Below, one piece after another: positions 47,290 to 57,562 of a stretch of DNA of 64,000 nucleotides. Origin of the DNA: JAGGTJ01 sp964457545 (lineage in GTDB: Bacteria; Desulfobacterota; DSM-4660; Desulfatiglandales; Desulfatiglandaceae); assembly GCA_964457545.1 (NCBI GenBank), contig CAYWEN010000010.1, forward strand, positions 186,001-250,000, given 5' to 3'. The notes beneath the pieces are model-generated. The model was not told where the DNA came from. It worked only from the letters and a program-made list of their open reading frames with translations, and searched no databases. Both the position numbers and the translations under genes were made by a program. Each line of letters opens with the position of its first letter. Within the stretch, counting starts at the first letter, position 1.

Positions 47290-48717
47290 TCAAAAAACCT
47301 TTTTAAAGGTATAATTGTATTTGTCAAATATGTTGATACAGGCCTCTACCACATTGGAGTCATATAAAACGCCCTTGTTTTTGTCAATTTCTTTTAGGGC
47401 TGCATCAATTCCCCTTGCAGGACGATAGGGCCTGTGTGATGCCATTGCTTCCACAACATCTGCTACCCCTATAATCCGCGCTTCCAAAAGAATTTGATCG
47501 CCATACAGCCCCTGGGGATATCCTGACCCGTTAATTCTTTCATGGTGCTGAAGCACGATTTGTGCAATGGGCCACGGGAAATTTATGTTTTTTAATATGT
47601 TGTAACCAATTCTTGGATGAATCTTGATCAATTCAAATTCTGTTTCAGTGATTATTCCGGGTTTGCTGAGTATCTCGGCAGGAATGGCTATCTTGCCAAG
47701 ATCATGTATTATTCCTGCCATCATTACTCCTTCTGAATGTTTTTCAGAAAGACGCATCTCTTTTGCAATCGTACTCGCAAGGTCTGATACACGCTGTTGA
47801 TGTCCTGAAGTATAAGGATCTCTCATCTCAACAGCCATTGCCATCGCTTTGATGCTTCCTTTCAGGGCATTCTCTAACTGTTCCACTGTTTGCTGTGTTT
47901 TGGCCTTTGCATTTATGCTCTCTGAGATATCCAAGAATACAAACAGGACGGCAGAAAGGGAGCCATCTGCAGCCAATATTGGATATCTAGTGGAAAGCAC
48001 TGGCAGGCTACTGCCTGATCTGGTTATCAGGGTTAACCTCTTTGAAAATCCTTTTCCGGTATTGCTTGCATACGAATATGTATTACATGAATTTACTATC
48101 TCATCAGGCAGGTGCAGACAACTTACAGGTCTTCCAAGAACATCCTTTCGACTGTATCCCAACAGACATTCGGCCCCGCGGCTGAATTCAACAATGCATC
48201 CCCTGTTTACTGCCTGGTCAACCATGATAAAGGATACATGTTCTGCCGCCTCCAGGATGGCCTTAAGTCGCGCCTCGTTTTCCTGAAGGGCAGCGGTCTG
48301 TTTTGAAACCATTTCTTCAAGTTGTTTTTGGTATAATCTGTTGTCTATTTCAAGCCTTCTGCGCTTCAATGCGTTGGAGACGCTTATCAGAAGCTTGTTC
48401 AGCTGGACAGGTTTTGTGATATAGTCATAGGCGCCAAGCTTGAGTGCAACATCCGCAATCATGGGATCATCCATACCTGTTACCATGATAACTGCCACGT
48501 CAGGATAACTGGCCGTTATATCTCTTATAAAATCAAGGCCTGACTGATCCGGCATGTTTATATCACTTATTACCAGCTCGAATTCATGCTTTTCAAGAAA
48601 GGCATGTGCCTCTGCAACAGAAGCTGCAAGGGTACATTGATAACTGTTGATCTCAAGCATTTCGCCGAGGACAGAGCGGACAGACTCCTCATCATCCACT
48701 ATCAAAACCTTAGCCAT
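47290..48717 (-). CDS. response regulator with PAS and HD-GYP domains
   Basis: About 475 residues. Receiver domain (about 1-120): KVLIVDDEES, phospho-acceptor in VISDINMP, and YITKP lysine. A coiled linker leads to a PAS domain (about 160-270), and the C-terminus is an HD-GYP phosphodiesterase: HDLGKIAIP and HHERINGSGYPQG with the GYP motif intact. It likely degrades cyclic-di-GMP under control of a sensor kinase, none of which is adjacent. ATG 48717 (MAKVLIV) follows GGAG; an ATG 12 bases further upstream overlaps that site. Confidence 0.93.
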   Translation of the reverse strand: MAKVLIVDDEESVRSVLGEMLEINSYQCTLAASVAEAHAFLEKHEFELVISDINMPDQSGLDFIRDITASYPDVAVIMVTGMDDPMIADVALKLGAYDYITKPVQLNKLLISVSNALKRRRLEIDNRLYQKQLEEMVSKQTAALQENEARLKAILEAAEHVSFIMVDQAVNRGCIVEFSRGAECLLGYSRKDVLGRPVSCLHLPDEIVNSCNTYSYASNTGKGFSKRLTLITRSGSSLPVLSTRYPILAADGSLSAVLFVFLDISESINAKAKTQQTVEQLENALKGSIKAMAMAVEMRDPYTSGHQQRVSDLASTIAKEMRLSEKHSEGVMMAGIIHDLGKIAIPAEILSKPGIITETEFELIKIHPRIGYNILKNINFPWPIAQIVLQHHERINGSGYPQGLYGDQILLEARIIGVADVVEAMASHRPYRPARGIDAALKEIDKNKGVLYDSNVVEACINIFDKYNYTFKKVF

Positions 48718-49409
48718 TTCAATCTCCATAAATGTTTTTATGAATTATTTTAATAAAATGCCACCTTGTTATGAGTTTTTTCAGTTTGTTTATGAAAGTG
48801 GCAACCTGCAAGGACAGACCCAAAACAAATATGTTTGAAAACTGCTTGATACAATTTGCCAGATGAGGTTATTATTTGTCTGTCAATCAGTTTTGGGTAT
48901 TGTGATGATTACGCTTATGAATAAGTATGGGGCTGGCTGCATATTAAAAAAAGATTGCATTACAAGGCGGCTCAAAAACTTTAGGCGGTAAAGATACATC
49001 ATAATATGATTTTCGGTCAAGTAGGTCCGGTCCTTTATTCAATATGCCTTTTTTTAATACGGCCTTAAACATGAATGCCCTTATAAAAGATTCTCTTCTG
49101 CTAATTATGTGCCAAATCCTGACTCTGATATTTAAATGGTTTTTATTCATAAATGGTCATATTCTGCAATCTCTGTGTTAATCTGCGGTATTCCCTGTTA
49201 CAGGCAGCAATTTTTCAGGTAATTCCTTGATCTTGTTTGTCTTGCGCAAAGATTCTCATGTCTGGACCGGAAGCTCCCTGGTTCCAGAATTGATTTGTGG
49301 ATGGGCACTAACTATCCGATATGTCCTTGAAATTCTTCTGCAGAAATCAGCAATATCTCTCGACTGGCTGTTTTTGAATCTGTTTTTTTAATAAACTTGT
49401 AATATTGAG
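48718..49409. other. 692-base divergent gap
   Basis: Between the HD-GYP regulator and the DUF2889 operon. No gene is convincing on either strand. It contains a copy of the short motif at 49292-49317 (gatttgtggatgggcact) and AT-rich stretches. I see no terminator and no strong promoter. Confidence 0.5.
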
Positions 49410-49928
49410 GTGTTTGTCATGTACAACATTATGGAATTTTCGAGAAATCGCTCTACATGTGTGGAACAGACAGATAATAACACCTTAAGGTCATACTGTC
49501 GTCTCAATGATACAGTCATGGATGCCCTTGTTGAAATCACTGTGTCTGTCCCTGACCTTGAGATTGTTTCAGTGCAGGGCAATGTCTTTCGTCCTTATAA
49601 AGATGAATTCACAGAATCTTTTGAGTTTCTCAAAAGGGTCATTGGCACAAGAATAGGCCCGGGTATTCTGAAAATTGTCAAGGGGTTGACAGAAGGCATA
49701 AGACATAAGCAATTTGCCTTTATGCTTGAAGAATGTTGTCATGCAGTTATCCTTTCATTTACCAAAGAGGATTTGCTGTCTCATCCAAGGCCGGATAATG
49801 AAGAAGAATCCATAAGATACCACAGGCAGATGGTTCTCGATAATATAAGGCTTTACAACCGCTGTGCGGCATTTGCACCCGGAAGCAGGATTGTTGAAGG
49901 CATAAACCCCAAAACAGGGGAAATCTGA
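49410..49928 (+). CDS. DUF2889-family protein
   Basis: 172 residues. The middle part reads as DUF2889: LEIVSVQGNVFRPY, FEFLKRVIGTRIGPGILKIVKGLTEG, and FMLEECCHAVILSF, the last replacing the GCTHL-type end. Function of the family is not known. ATG may be 49419 or 49431 rather than 49410. It is the first of four genes on the + strand with gaps of about 50 bases, so an operon is likely. The next gene carries a second, diverged copy of the same domain. Confidence 0.75.
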   Translation: MFVMYNIMEFSRNRSTCVEQTDNNTLRSYCRLNDTVMDALVEITVSVPDLEIVSVQGNVFRPYKDEFTESFEFLKRVIGTRIGPGILKIVKGLTEGIRHKQFAFMLEECCHAVILSFTKEDLLSHPRPDNEEESIRYHRQMVLDNIRLYNRCAAFAPGSRIVEGINPKTGEI

Positions 49929-49981
49929 TCGGAAAACCTGTTGTTCTGACAGGCATGAAATATAAGAAGGAGTAACTTGTT

Positions 49982-51118
49982 TTGCTGAAATTTATGAGGA
50001 ACAAAATTGTTGGTATAGAGGTAAAAGACAGTAACACTTTGCTTGCTCACGGTTTTCTCGATGATGATATTTATAGTATTGAGATGGATGTGCTTATAGA
50101 TATCAATCACCTTGAGATACGTGATATAGATGGAAGGTGGAATCGTTGGACAACCACAGAATGTAAAAGGGGGATCCCTTTTCTGAAAGAGGCAGTTGGT
50201 CTGAGAATAAAGGGTGATTTTTCTCAGACAGTCCGTAGGATCATAGGGAGAAAGGCATGTCGGCATTTTGCAAATCTTCTGCTTGAATGTTGCTATACAG
50301 CAAAAGAGGCGTCTAAGACACTAAAAGAAAAACTTGAAGAAAAACATGATCTTTGCACGGCAACATATGGAGATAACAATGATAAAAATACAGATTCAAC
50401 AGCTTTTGCAGACGAATCTGATCATTTTTCCGGTGGTTTTCATGATAAAGATCCTTCTTTCAGTATGATTATTGACCTTCATACGCATTCGTTTCCTGCA
50501 TCTCCATGCAGTTCCGTGTCAGTGGATCAACTGGTACAGGAGGCAAGAAGAATAGGGATAGATGCCATATGCCTTACAGATCACAATTATGTTTGGGACA
50601 GCTCTGCAGTGGAGGATCTCCGGCAGAAATATGGTTTTTTGATACTGAGGGGTAATGAGATAACTACAGACCAGGGAGATATGCTGGTCTTTGGTATGGA
50701 AAAGGATATAAAGGGAATTATAGGCCTTCCTGATCTCAGAAAGGAGGTGCTTGCATCAGATTCAATTATTATTGCAGCACACCCCTTCAGGGGATTTCTG
50801 ACCGTTGGAATCCAGCAGATTGGTCTGACCCTTGAAAGGGCCGTTAAACGTCCGGTATTCAGATATGTGGATGCAATAGAAACATTAAACGGCAGTGTAA
50901 CAGAAAATGAGAACAGATTTACAGACATGGTGGCAGAAAAACTGGGTTTACCAAAGACCGGCGGAAGTGATGCCCATGATGTTTCAAGGGTAGGTGTATA
51001 TGCCACGGGATTTGTTGACAGGATAGAGGATGAAAGAGATCTTGTTTATGCAATAAAAGAGGGCAGGTCTTTTCCGGTGGTTTTCAGAAGGTATGCAGAA
51101 ACAAAGGCTTCAGCCTGA
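49982..51118 (+). CDS. DUF2889-like domain fused to a PHP-family phosphoesterase
   Basis: 378 residues. Residues 1-110 repeat the DUF2889 pattern (LEIRDIDGRWNRWT, FLKEAVGLRIKGDFSQTVRRIIG, FANLLLECCYTAKEA), then a polar linker (about 111-160), then a PHP domain: IIDLHTHSF, CLTDHNY, LRGNEITT, AAHPFRG, and GGSDAHDVSRVG, so the metal ligands of all main motifs are present. PHP enzymes hydrolyse phosphate esters such as nucleotides or histidinol phosphate. The TTG start at 49982 or ATG 49994 is undecided; AAGGAG is just upstream. The fusion suggests DUF2889 helps a phosphoesterase (inference). Confidence 0.8.
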   Translation: MLKFMRNKIVGIEVKDSNTLLAHGFLDDDIYSIEMDVLIDINHLEIRDIDGRWNRWTTTECKRGIPFLKEAVGLRIKGDFSQTVRRIIGRKACRHFANLLLECCYTAKEASKTLKEKLEEKHDLCTATYGDNNDKNTDSTAFADESDHFSGGFHDKDPSFSMIIDLHTHSFPASPCSSVSVDQLVQEARRIGIDAICLTDHNYVWDSSAVEDLRQKYGFLILRGNEITTDQGDMLVFGMEKDIKGIIGLPDLRKEVLASDSIIIAAHPFRGFLTVGIQQIGLTLERAVKRPVFRYVDAIETLNGSVTENENRFTDMVAEKLGLPKTGGSDAHDVSRVGVYATGFVDRIEDERDLVYAIKEGRSFPVVFRRYAETKASA

Positions 51119-51170
51119 ATAATATTCATTAAACGTTTTCTGAAATGTCTTTAGGATAAGGAGAGTTATT

Positions 51171-52616
51171 ATGGATGTTGACAAAAACAAGGATGTAACA
51201 TCGTTTGAATGGGAAAAGATAACAAGAAGAATGGAGCAGTTGATGAGGCTTAAATCCTTTCCTGTGGCATTCAAGCTGCTGAAAGATAAGGGAGAGCTTG
51301 ACAGTATTCCTTTTATGAGACGCCCCGATTACAAGGTCACCTTATGCCAGATGATTACCCTTGTAAGAACATTTGACTGGACAGTGGGAGTTACTGCAGA
51401 CGATTTTATAAATTCCACCTGCCCTTCAATTATAGGTCTTGCAGAGGTCCCGGAAATTAACATGGACGGTACTTTCAGAAGTATCGTGTGGGTACGAACA
51501 AAGGAAGAGGCCAAAAGATATGAACGCTCCATTCCCCGGCTGCCTGTGGGAAAATATGAGGCCCTGGCAATGGCACCTCTTGTGTATAACCCCTTTGACC
51601 CTGATATAGTCCTTATCTATGCAAATCCGGCCCAAATGATGCTTTTGATCAATGCCCTTCAGTTTGAAGATTATGAGGTCATGCAGTTTTACTGTGTAGG
51701 AGAGACATCCTGTTCTGATGCAATAGCAAGATGTTATATCTCGGGCAAGCCCTCTCTTACCATTCCATGCTATGGAGAACGACGTTATGGTCATGCCCAG
51801 GATGAGGATCTGGTCATGGGTATACCTGCCGGTATGATGGAAAAGGCATTAAGGGGTCTTGAATCACTGTACAGAAGAGGCATTCGGTATCCCATAAGTT
51901 ATGCCGGTGCGCAAAAGGATCTCAGCGATAAATTTCCCATGTCCTACAGGGGGGCGGACAAAATAAATGCAATACGAGGTAATGACAATCGTCTTCTTCT
52001 TGGGATTACAGGAGGAATTGCCAGCGGAAAGACAACCGTATCCAATATGCTTCTGGAACTCGGCGCACCCATAGTAGACTTTGATCTTATAGCAAGAAAG
52101 GTTGTCGAGCCAGGGCAACCGGCCCTGAAAGAGATCTCTGAATATTTCGGGAAACAGGTATTGAATGAGGATGGCACTATTAACCGAAAGGCCCTTTCAG
52201 ATGTTGTTTTTCATGATATTGAAAAGAGAAAGAAACTTGAAAGCTTTATTCATCCCCGGATCCATGAGGAGTTTGTAAGACAGGTAAATGAAATAGCAGC
52301 AAAAGATCCGAATGCCATTATTCAGGTGGCTGTCCCTCTTTTGATTGAATTGAATATGCAGTATATGTTCCATAAGATACTTGTTGTCCATACACCCCCT
52401 GAAACACAGATTAAGCGTTTGGCAAAAAGGGATGGCATCAGCCTTGAAGAGGCTGCGAATATATTGAAGGCCCAGTTGCCTATTGATGAAAAAACAGGTT
52501 ATGCTGATTTTGTGGTTTACAATGACGGTCCCATAGAAAAAACAAGGGAACAGGTTGAAAAGATATGGGATGAACTCAAAAGGATCCAGAAAGAAAAACG
52601 TAAGGCCGGAAAGTAG
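51171..52616 (+). CDS. coaE: DUF169 domain fused to dephospho-CoA kinase
   Basis: 481 residues. Residues about 15-260 are DUF169 (FPVAFKLLKDK, CQMITLVRTF, NSTCPSIIGL, GKYEALAMAPL, GETSCSDAIARC), a family of unknown role with conserved cysteines. From about 275 the protein is CoaE: P-loop LGITGGIASGKTTVSNMLLELG, DFDLIARKVVEPGQPA, and FIHPRIHEEF. CoaE phosphorylates dephospho-CoA as the last step to CoA. The kinase half has a full normal length, so it is probably active. GGAG precedes the ATG. Downstream genes are 48 bases away. Confidence 0.9.
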   Translation: MDVDKNKDVTSFEWEKITRRMEQLMRLKSFPVAFKLLKDKGELDSIPFMRRPDYKVTLCQMITLVRTFDWTVGVTADDFINSTCPSIIGLAEVPEINMDGTFRSIVWVRTKEEAKRYERSIPRLPVGKYEALAMAPLVYNPFDPDIVLIYANPAQMMLLINALQFEDYEVMQFYCVGETSCSDAIARCYISGKPSLTIPCYGERRYGHAQDEDLVMGIPAGMMEKALRGLESLYRRGIRYPISYAGAQKDLSDKFPMSYRGADKINAIRGNDNRLLLGITGGIASGKTTVSNMLLELGAPIVDFDLIARKVVEPGQPALKEISEYFGKQVLNEDGTINRKALSDVVFHDIEKRKKLESFIHPRIHEEFVRQVNEIAAKDPNAIIQVAVPLLIELNMQYMFHKILVVHTPPETQIKRLAKRDGISLEEAANILKAQLPIDEKTGYADFVVYNDGPIEKTREQVEKIWDELKRIQKEKRKAGK

Positions 52617-52664
52617 CGACAAGTTTGTCTTTATCCCGAGAGCAAGCCTGCCGAGGAGTAAAAA

Positions 52665-53633
52665 ATGGAAAAAGCTCGTATGATCGTAGAGGAATCAGAA
52701 TGTGTGGAGATAACAACCCTTGTAGACAACTATGTAGATCTTCTTTTGCCTGACAGCAGGGTCGTTACCAGGCCACCTCTTTCCAGGAACGGTATTGTTC
52801 CATCCACTACACTTCTTGCGGAACACGGTCTTTCTCTGCTTGTAAGTACATACAGCCATGGCAGAAGACATACCGTTCTCTTTGATACCGGATACAGTCG
52901 TACTGCCCTTTTTAACAATCTGGATCTGTTAGGAATTGACGTTGGGGAAATCGAGGCCATTGTAATCAGTCATGCCCATATGGATCACACGGGTGGACTT
53001 ATGGATATCATAAAGAAAATAGACAGGTCTATTCCTCTTGTGATTCATCCTGATGTCTTTCTGTATCCACGATACATCGAGGTTGATGGCAGACAGATAT
53101 TGTTTCCGCGGACCATAAAGAAAGAGGATCTGGATGGGACAAATATCCAGATAGTTGAAAGCAAAGGTCCTGCCATGATTGCGGACAGAAGTGTAATGGT
53201 TACCGGATATGTGAAACGCACAACAGATTTTGAAAAGGGTATGCCGAATGTGTTTGCACAACGCAATGGAAAAACAGAAAGAGATGAGATAAAAGACGAT
53301 CAGTCCCTGATAATAAATCTCAGGGGCAAGGGTCTGGTGATTGTTTCAGGATGCAGTCACTCAGGAATAATAAACACGGTAAGGTATGCGCAAGAGATTA
53401 CTGGAATAGGGGATGTTTATGCCATAACAGGAGGATTCCATTTGTCAGGCCCATTTTTTGAGTCAGTTATTGAAGATACCGTAAATGAAATAAAAAGGCT
53501 TTCGCCTCAGGTCCTGGTTCCTATGCACTGTACAGGATGGGTTGCTACAATACGTTTTTTTAAGGAGTTTTCGTCTTCTTTTGTGCTGAACAGTGTAGGA
53601 TCAAAAATTACCCTTGGCTCTATTCCTGTGTAG
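52665..53633 (+). CDS. metallo-beta-lactamase-fold hydrolase
   Basis: 322 residues. The metal motif SHAHMDHTGG is intact, and later VSGCSHSGI, TGGFHLSG and PMHCTGW supply the other ligands. The layout (about 320 residues with these motifs) matches proteins labelled dihydropterin-phosphate synthase of archaeal type, but also many uncharacterised hydrolases. GAGGAG precedes the ATG. Last gene of the DUF2889 to CoaE operon; no partner tells its substrate. Confidence 0.85.
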   Translation: MEKARMIVEESECVEITTLVDNYVDLLLPDSRVVTRPPLSRNGIVPSTTLLAEHGLSLLVSTYSHGRRHTVLFDTGYSRTALFNNLDLLGIDVGEIEAIVISHAHMDHTGGLMDIIKKIDRSIPLVIHPDVFLYPRYIEVDGRQILFPRTIKKEDLDGTNIQIVESKGPAMIADRSVMVTGYVKRTTDFEKGMPNVFAQRNGKTERDEIKDDQSLIINLRGKGLVIVSGCSHSGIINTVRYAQEITGIGDVYAITGGFHLSGPFFESVIEDTVNEIKRLSPQVLVPMHCTGWVATIRFFKEFSSSFVLNSVGSKITLGSIPV

Positions 53634-53706
53634 ATTGCAAAAAAGAATCAGTCCCTGCCGGAAAAAAAGGTTCTGTTAACATAAAAAACGGCTGTTTTGT
53701 AATTGT

Positions 53707-55854
53707 TTACACATAAACCGGTTCTCTCATAATAAGATCAATGGCCTTTTCTGCTGTGTCTGCCAGATCCGGATGGGTCTTTTTGAGGTTTACGATCTGT
53801 CTCAGGTGGTCTGCCGTACGCATAATCAGGGAGGCCATGTCTCCTTCATCCACCCTGACCATGTGAAAAAGCTCATTCCAATCAACGCCTCCAGCCCAGA
53901 AATACAGGGCTGCACATGGCCACATCTGGATTAAAGGTGTATCAAACTTCTGTTTTGCCTTCATTATCATAATCTGTTTTATGCTCTTCAATATACTGTG
54001 AAATATTGACTCTATTTTTGCCAGCTCTGTTTCATCTGCCATTTTCAGGTCTATCTCCTGAGATCTGTCCCACACAAAGGGTGCAAGTGCACCTGCAAGT
54101 TCTTCCGGCAAAAGATCGTCCATGGCACTTTTCCTGATTGCCTCGGAGATCAGAAGAGGCTGGTCCACTCTTAACTTTGATGCCCAGTAACCATCCTCGG
54201 TCAACTGATCCATATTGTTTACAAATCCCGTCTCTTTCAAAAAATGCAGGTGTCTTTTAAAATCACGCCACAGTCTGTTTCTGATCTTTTCCCGTCTTGA
54301 AGGTGTTTCCTGAAAGGAGGCAAATGAACGGTCAATAAGATCCTTGACTTCTGTTGGTGTGTGGGAAAGGAGAAGATTTAGGACCATGGAAAAGTTGATT
54401 TGGATCTGGCTGTTGACAGGTTCGGGAGGAGATTCCTGAAGTTCATGGATAAGGTCAGGATTTTGATGGATTCCTGGTATAACCACGGCAAACCCGATCT
54501 TATCCTTTCCCCTTCTGCCTGCACGGCCGACCATCTGATGGAATTCTGTTGCAGTAAGATCAGCAAATTCATGTCCGTTAAAGCGATCACTCTGTATAAG
54601 AACCACACTCCTTGCAGGAAAATTTACTCCGGCAGCAACAGTGGATGTGGAGAATATGGCATTCAGAAGTCCTCTGTTCATCAGATTTTCTACCAATACC
54701 TTCCAGTATGGCAACTGTCCTCCATGATGAGAGGCCACCCTTGATTTTATAAGGTAGGACATCTGCCTGTGATTTTTCAGATGAGGATATCTTTCAAGGA
54801 AGGATCTTACAACCGTCCTTAACTCACTGTCTTCTTTCAAAGACAGCTTTACATAAGGACATGTCCTGAGGGCACGATCACATTCTTTTCTGGATTTGAG
54901 ATAAAAGATGGTGGGAAGAAGATTTAATTTTCCAAGAGATTCAATAATATTGCCAAAATCTGTTTTTTCGCGCCATTGTCTTCGTTTCCCTGCCCTGCGT
55001 GCAAGGTGTTTTTTGACCTTGGAACTCAGGCCCTTTTTTGTGCCAAGAGGCACTATAAGGCCATCAGAAAAGAGAAAAAGGGTTTCAAGGGGTACTGGCC
55101 GATCCTGTGAACGGACAAGGCCAACCTCTGTATCCCGAATATCCCGGAGCCATTCGCAGATTTCTTCGGCGTTTGATATGGTAGCGGAAAGCATGAGAAG
55201 ACGTATGCGGGGAGGAAGATATATGAGTGTTTCTTCCCAGACAACACCCCTGTCCGGATCATTCAGGTAATGGGCCTCGTCCAGTATTACAAGATCTGTC
55301 TGTATACTGGTTCCTTCATGCATTGCATCATAAAGCTGATTCCGAAGAATTTCCGTAGTGCCAACTGTAATCGGAGCATCAGGGTTTTCCTTGCGGTCAC
55401 CTGTAAGGATTCCACAACTTGAACTGCCGAATTCCCGTGAAAATTCCTCGTAAATAGAATTTGAAAGGGCCTTGAGGGGAGAAGCATACCAGACTGTTTT
55501 ACCTTGATCAAGGTACATCTGTATAGCCTGTGATGCAATCCATGTCTTGCCTGATCCTGTAGGAGCACTGACCAGGACATCAGAGTGCTTTATAAGCCTT
55601 AATGCCTCTGTCTGAAAAAGATCAGGTACAAACGGACCGGGTTCAGGTGTGCCTATCTTCTGAAATACAGACTTGAGGGACGAGTCTATACGCGGTTTGA
55701 AAGGGGTGTTTTTTCCTGGTTTCCTTTTTCCATACCTGCGTCTTGTCAGCAGTGACTTGTGATATTTTTTGTTCGTCATTCCATAATATTCTGAGCAAAC
55801 CTTGACAAGTTCGTAAAAAGCCGGGTTATTGCGCTTGTTACAATCTGTAAGCAA
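53707..55854 (-). CDS. Ski2-like DEAD/DEAH-box helicase
   Basis: 715 residues. Helicase motifs in order: Q-like region, I SAPTGSGKTWIA, Ia SPLKALSNSIY, II LDEAHYLN (DEAH), III LSATIS, IV-V STVAAGVNFPARSVVL, and VI QMVGRAGRRG. A helical C-terminal part of about 250 residues follows, typical of Ski2/Mtr4/Hel308 relatives. An N-terminal basic stretch (KKYHKSLLTRRRYGKRKPGK) may bind RNA. Bacterial members act in RNA processing or DNA repair; which one is not clear. Not in an operon. Confidence 0.9.
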   Translation of the reverse strand: MLTDCNKRNNPAFYELVKVCSEYYGMTNKKYHKSLLTRRRYGKRKPGKNTPFKPRIDSSLKSVFQKIGTPEPGPFVPDLFQTEALRLIKHSDVLVSAPTGSGKTWIASQAIQMYLDQGKTVWYASPLKALSNSIYEEFSREFGSSSCGILTGDRKENPDAPITVGTTEILRNQLYDAMHEGTSIQTDLVILDEAHYLNDPDRGVVWEETLIYLPPRIRLLMLSATISNAEEICEWLRDIRDTEVGLVRSQDRPVPLETLFLFSDGLIVPLGTKKGLSSKVKKHLARRAGKRRQWREKTDFGNIIESLGKLNLLPTIFYLKSRKECDRALRTCPYVKLSLKEDSELRTVVRSFLERYPHLKNHRQMSYLIKSRVASHHGGQLPYWKVLVENLMNRGLLNAIFSTSTVAAGVNFPARSVVLIQSDRFNGHEFADLTATEFHQMVGRAGRRGKDKIGFAVVIPGIHQNPDLIHELQESPPEPVNSQIQINFSMVLNLLLSHTPTEVKDLIDRSFASFQETPSRREKIRNRLWRDFKRHLHFLKETGFVNNMDQLTEDGYWASKLRVDQPLLISEAIRKSAMDDLLPEELAGALAPFVWDRSQEIDLKMADETELAKIESIFHSILKSIKQIMIMKAKQKFDTPLIQMWPCAALYFWAGGVDWNELFHMVRVDEGDMASLIMRTADHLRQIVNLKKTHPDLADTAEKAIDLIMREPVYV

Positions 55855-55900
55855 AGTGCACTGTTTTTTATGTTATACAACAGGCCAGCGAATACAGAAG

Positions 55901-57562
55901 TTAAAAATTTCTTACCATTTCATCGGCAACAAGATCCATATCTTTCATGTAGCCTGTCATTGAAGCGGCAAGGTCAATGCTGCCCAGCTTTTCAACCATG
56001 TCGTCCATGTCTTTGCCGCACCCCTTGGCTATCTTCATACCCGTTGCATGAACCCTGCTAAGTGTGTCTCTGGCAAACAGCCTTGCAGCAGCCATCATAA
56101 AATCAGCAGAAGGCTTCTGATCTCCCCTGTATACCGCTGCCTTATGACACAAGGCATCTCCGATTTCTATCCATGTCATTATATCTGCCAGAAGGAACAT
56201 TACATGTTGATACCTGGTAAGTTTGTTCTTGCGGGCAGCAAGTATAATATCATTTACAGGGTATACTGCCTGTGCAAGCATGGGACCTGCAGTTTCTTCG
56301 GAAAGGGAAGAAAGCCCCTCTGCCATCTCCCTGTAAAAGGATCCTTTTGACTTGACGGTCTTTTTCATACGGAACATGGATATGATGCTCCTCTGGATTT
56401 CGCTGGTACCTTCATATATGGTCAGTATTCTTACATCACGTTTGATCTTTTCGACCTCATATTCGCGGATATAACCATAACCTCCAAGGGCCTGAATCGC
56501 ATCATTAGCCATTGAGTCTGCAGCTTCACTGACAAAGTACTTGGCTATGGAGCCTTCAACCTCCAGATCCTCTTCTCCTGAATCGAGCCTGCGCGCCGTA
56601 TGTTCTATATATGCACGGGATGCTTCAAGTTCAACGGCATGCGGGGCAAGAAACCTGTGTGTATATCCCTGCTTTTCAGCCAGTGTTGTACCAAACTGGA
56701 CACGCTGTCTGGAGTAGGAGATAACTCTTTCCATTGCAGCCATGGCGCCACCAAGTGCAAATGTTGCAACCATAAGCCTGGTATAACCAAAGACCTCGTT
56801 GGCCTGTTTAAGGCCTTGGCCTTCAACCAGTCCTATAAGATTTTCCTTCGGAACATACAGGTCTTCAAGTGCAAAGGCACAGGTGTCTGATGCCCTGATT
56901 CCGTGTTTGTCCTCATGTTTCCCCGGGACAAGACCCTTTGCCCCTTTTTCTACCACAAAAAAAGAAGGGCCGTCCGGGGCCTTTGCAAGGACCGTATATA
57001 TGTCTGCAACACCCCCGTTGGTGATAAACTGCTTTTGACCATTAAGTTTATATCCCTTGATTTCGCCGTTTTCATCCAGCACACGTTCTGCCTTTGTTTT
57101 AAGTGCCTGAACATTGGAACCTGCATCCGGTTCTGTAACTCCGTAAGCGACTATCATGCCCTGTTCTGCAATCTTGCCAATATATTTTTTCTTCTGTTCC
57201 GGAGTAGCCCCGACCCGCAGGGGATCCATCCCAAGACAAATGGCAAGAAAAGAGGTAGCTACAGCAAGATCCATTTTAGCCATTCTCTCAGATATTATGG
57301 CTATTTCTTCAGCACAGGCGCCAAGACCGCCATATTCTTCAGGGATGAATATAAGATGAAGGGCAATTTCAGGACCCAGCATGAACCGGATAAGCTCGGA
57401 AGGGAAATCTCCCTTTTCATCCATTTTCAGTCTTGCTTCAAGGGTGATCTTGTTTTTTTCAAGTTTATCCAATGTATTAATGACCATAGATAGCATTTCG
57501 GGGTTCATTTTTTTGTTATGTTCTGTCATAATATCAAACTTTCCTTTCATTACTTCACTCAA
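55901..57562 (-). CDS. acyl-CoA dehydrogenase family protein
   Basis: 553 residues, longer than short-chain acyl-CoA dehydrogenases (about 380) because of a helical C-terminal extension of about 170 residues. FAD and substrate motifs: YGVTEPDAGSNVQ, FITNGGVAD, RLMVATFALGG, QALGGYGYIREYEVEK and LTIYEGTSEIQRS (catalytic-base Glu in YEGTSEI). The extended type occurs in fatty-acid or aromatic degradation in Desulfobacterota. An ETF and its oxidoreductase would be partners but are not in the window. ATG may be 57526 or 57505; no strong ribosome site. Confidence 0.9.
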   Translation of the reverse strand: MSEVMKGKFDIMTEHNKKMNPEMLSMVINTLDKLEKNKITLEARLKMDEKGDFPSELIRFMLGPEIALHLIFIPEEYGGLGACAEEIAIISERMAKMDLAVATSFLAICLGMDPLRVGATPEQKKKYIGKIAEQGMIVAYGVTEPDAGSNVQALKTKAERVLDENGEIKGYKLNGQKQFITNGGVADIYTVLAKAPDGPSFFVVEKGAKGLVPGKHEDKHGIRASDTCAFALEDLYVPKENLIGLVEGQGLKQANEVFGYTRLMVATFALGGAMAAMERVISYSRQRVQFGTTLAEKQGYTHRFLAPHAVELEASRAYIEHTARRLDSGEEDLEVEGSIAKYFVSEAADSMANDAIQALGGYGYIREYEVEKIKRDVRILTIYEGTSEIQRSIISMFRMKKTVKSKGSFYREMAEGLSSLSEETAGPMLAQAVYPVNDIILAARKNKLTRYQHVMFLLADIMTWIEIGDALCHKAAVYRGDQKPSADFMMAAARLFARDTLSRVHATGMKIAKGCGKDMDDMVEKLGSIDLAASMTGYMKDMDLVADEMVRNF

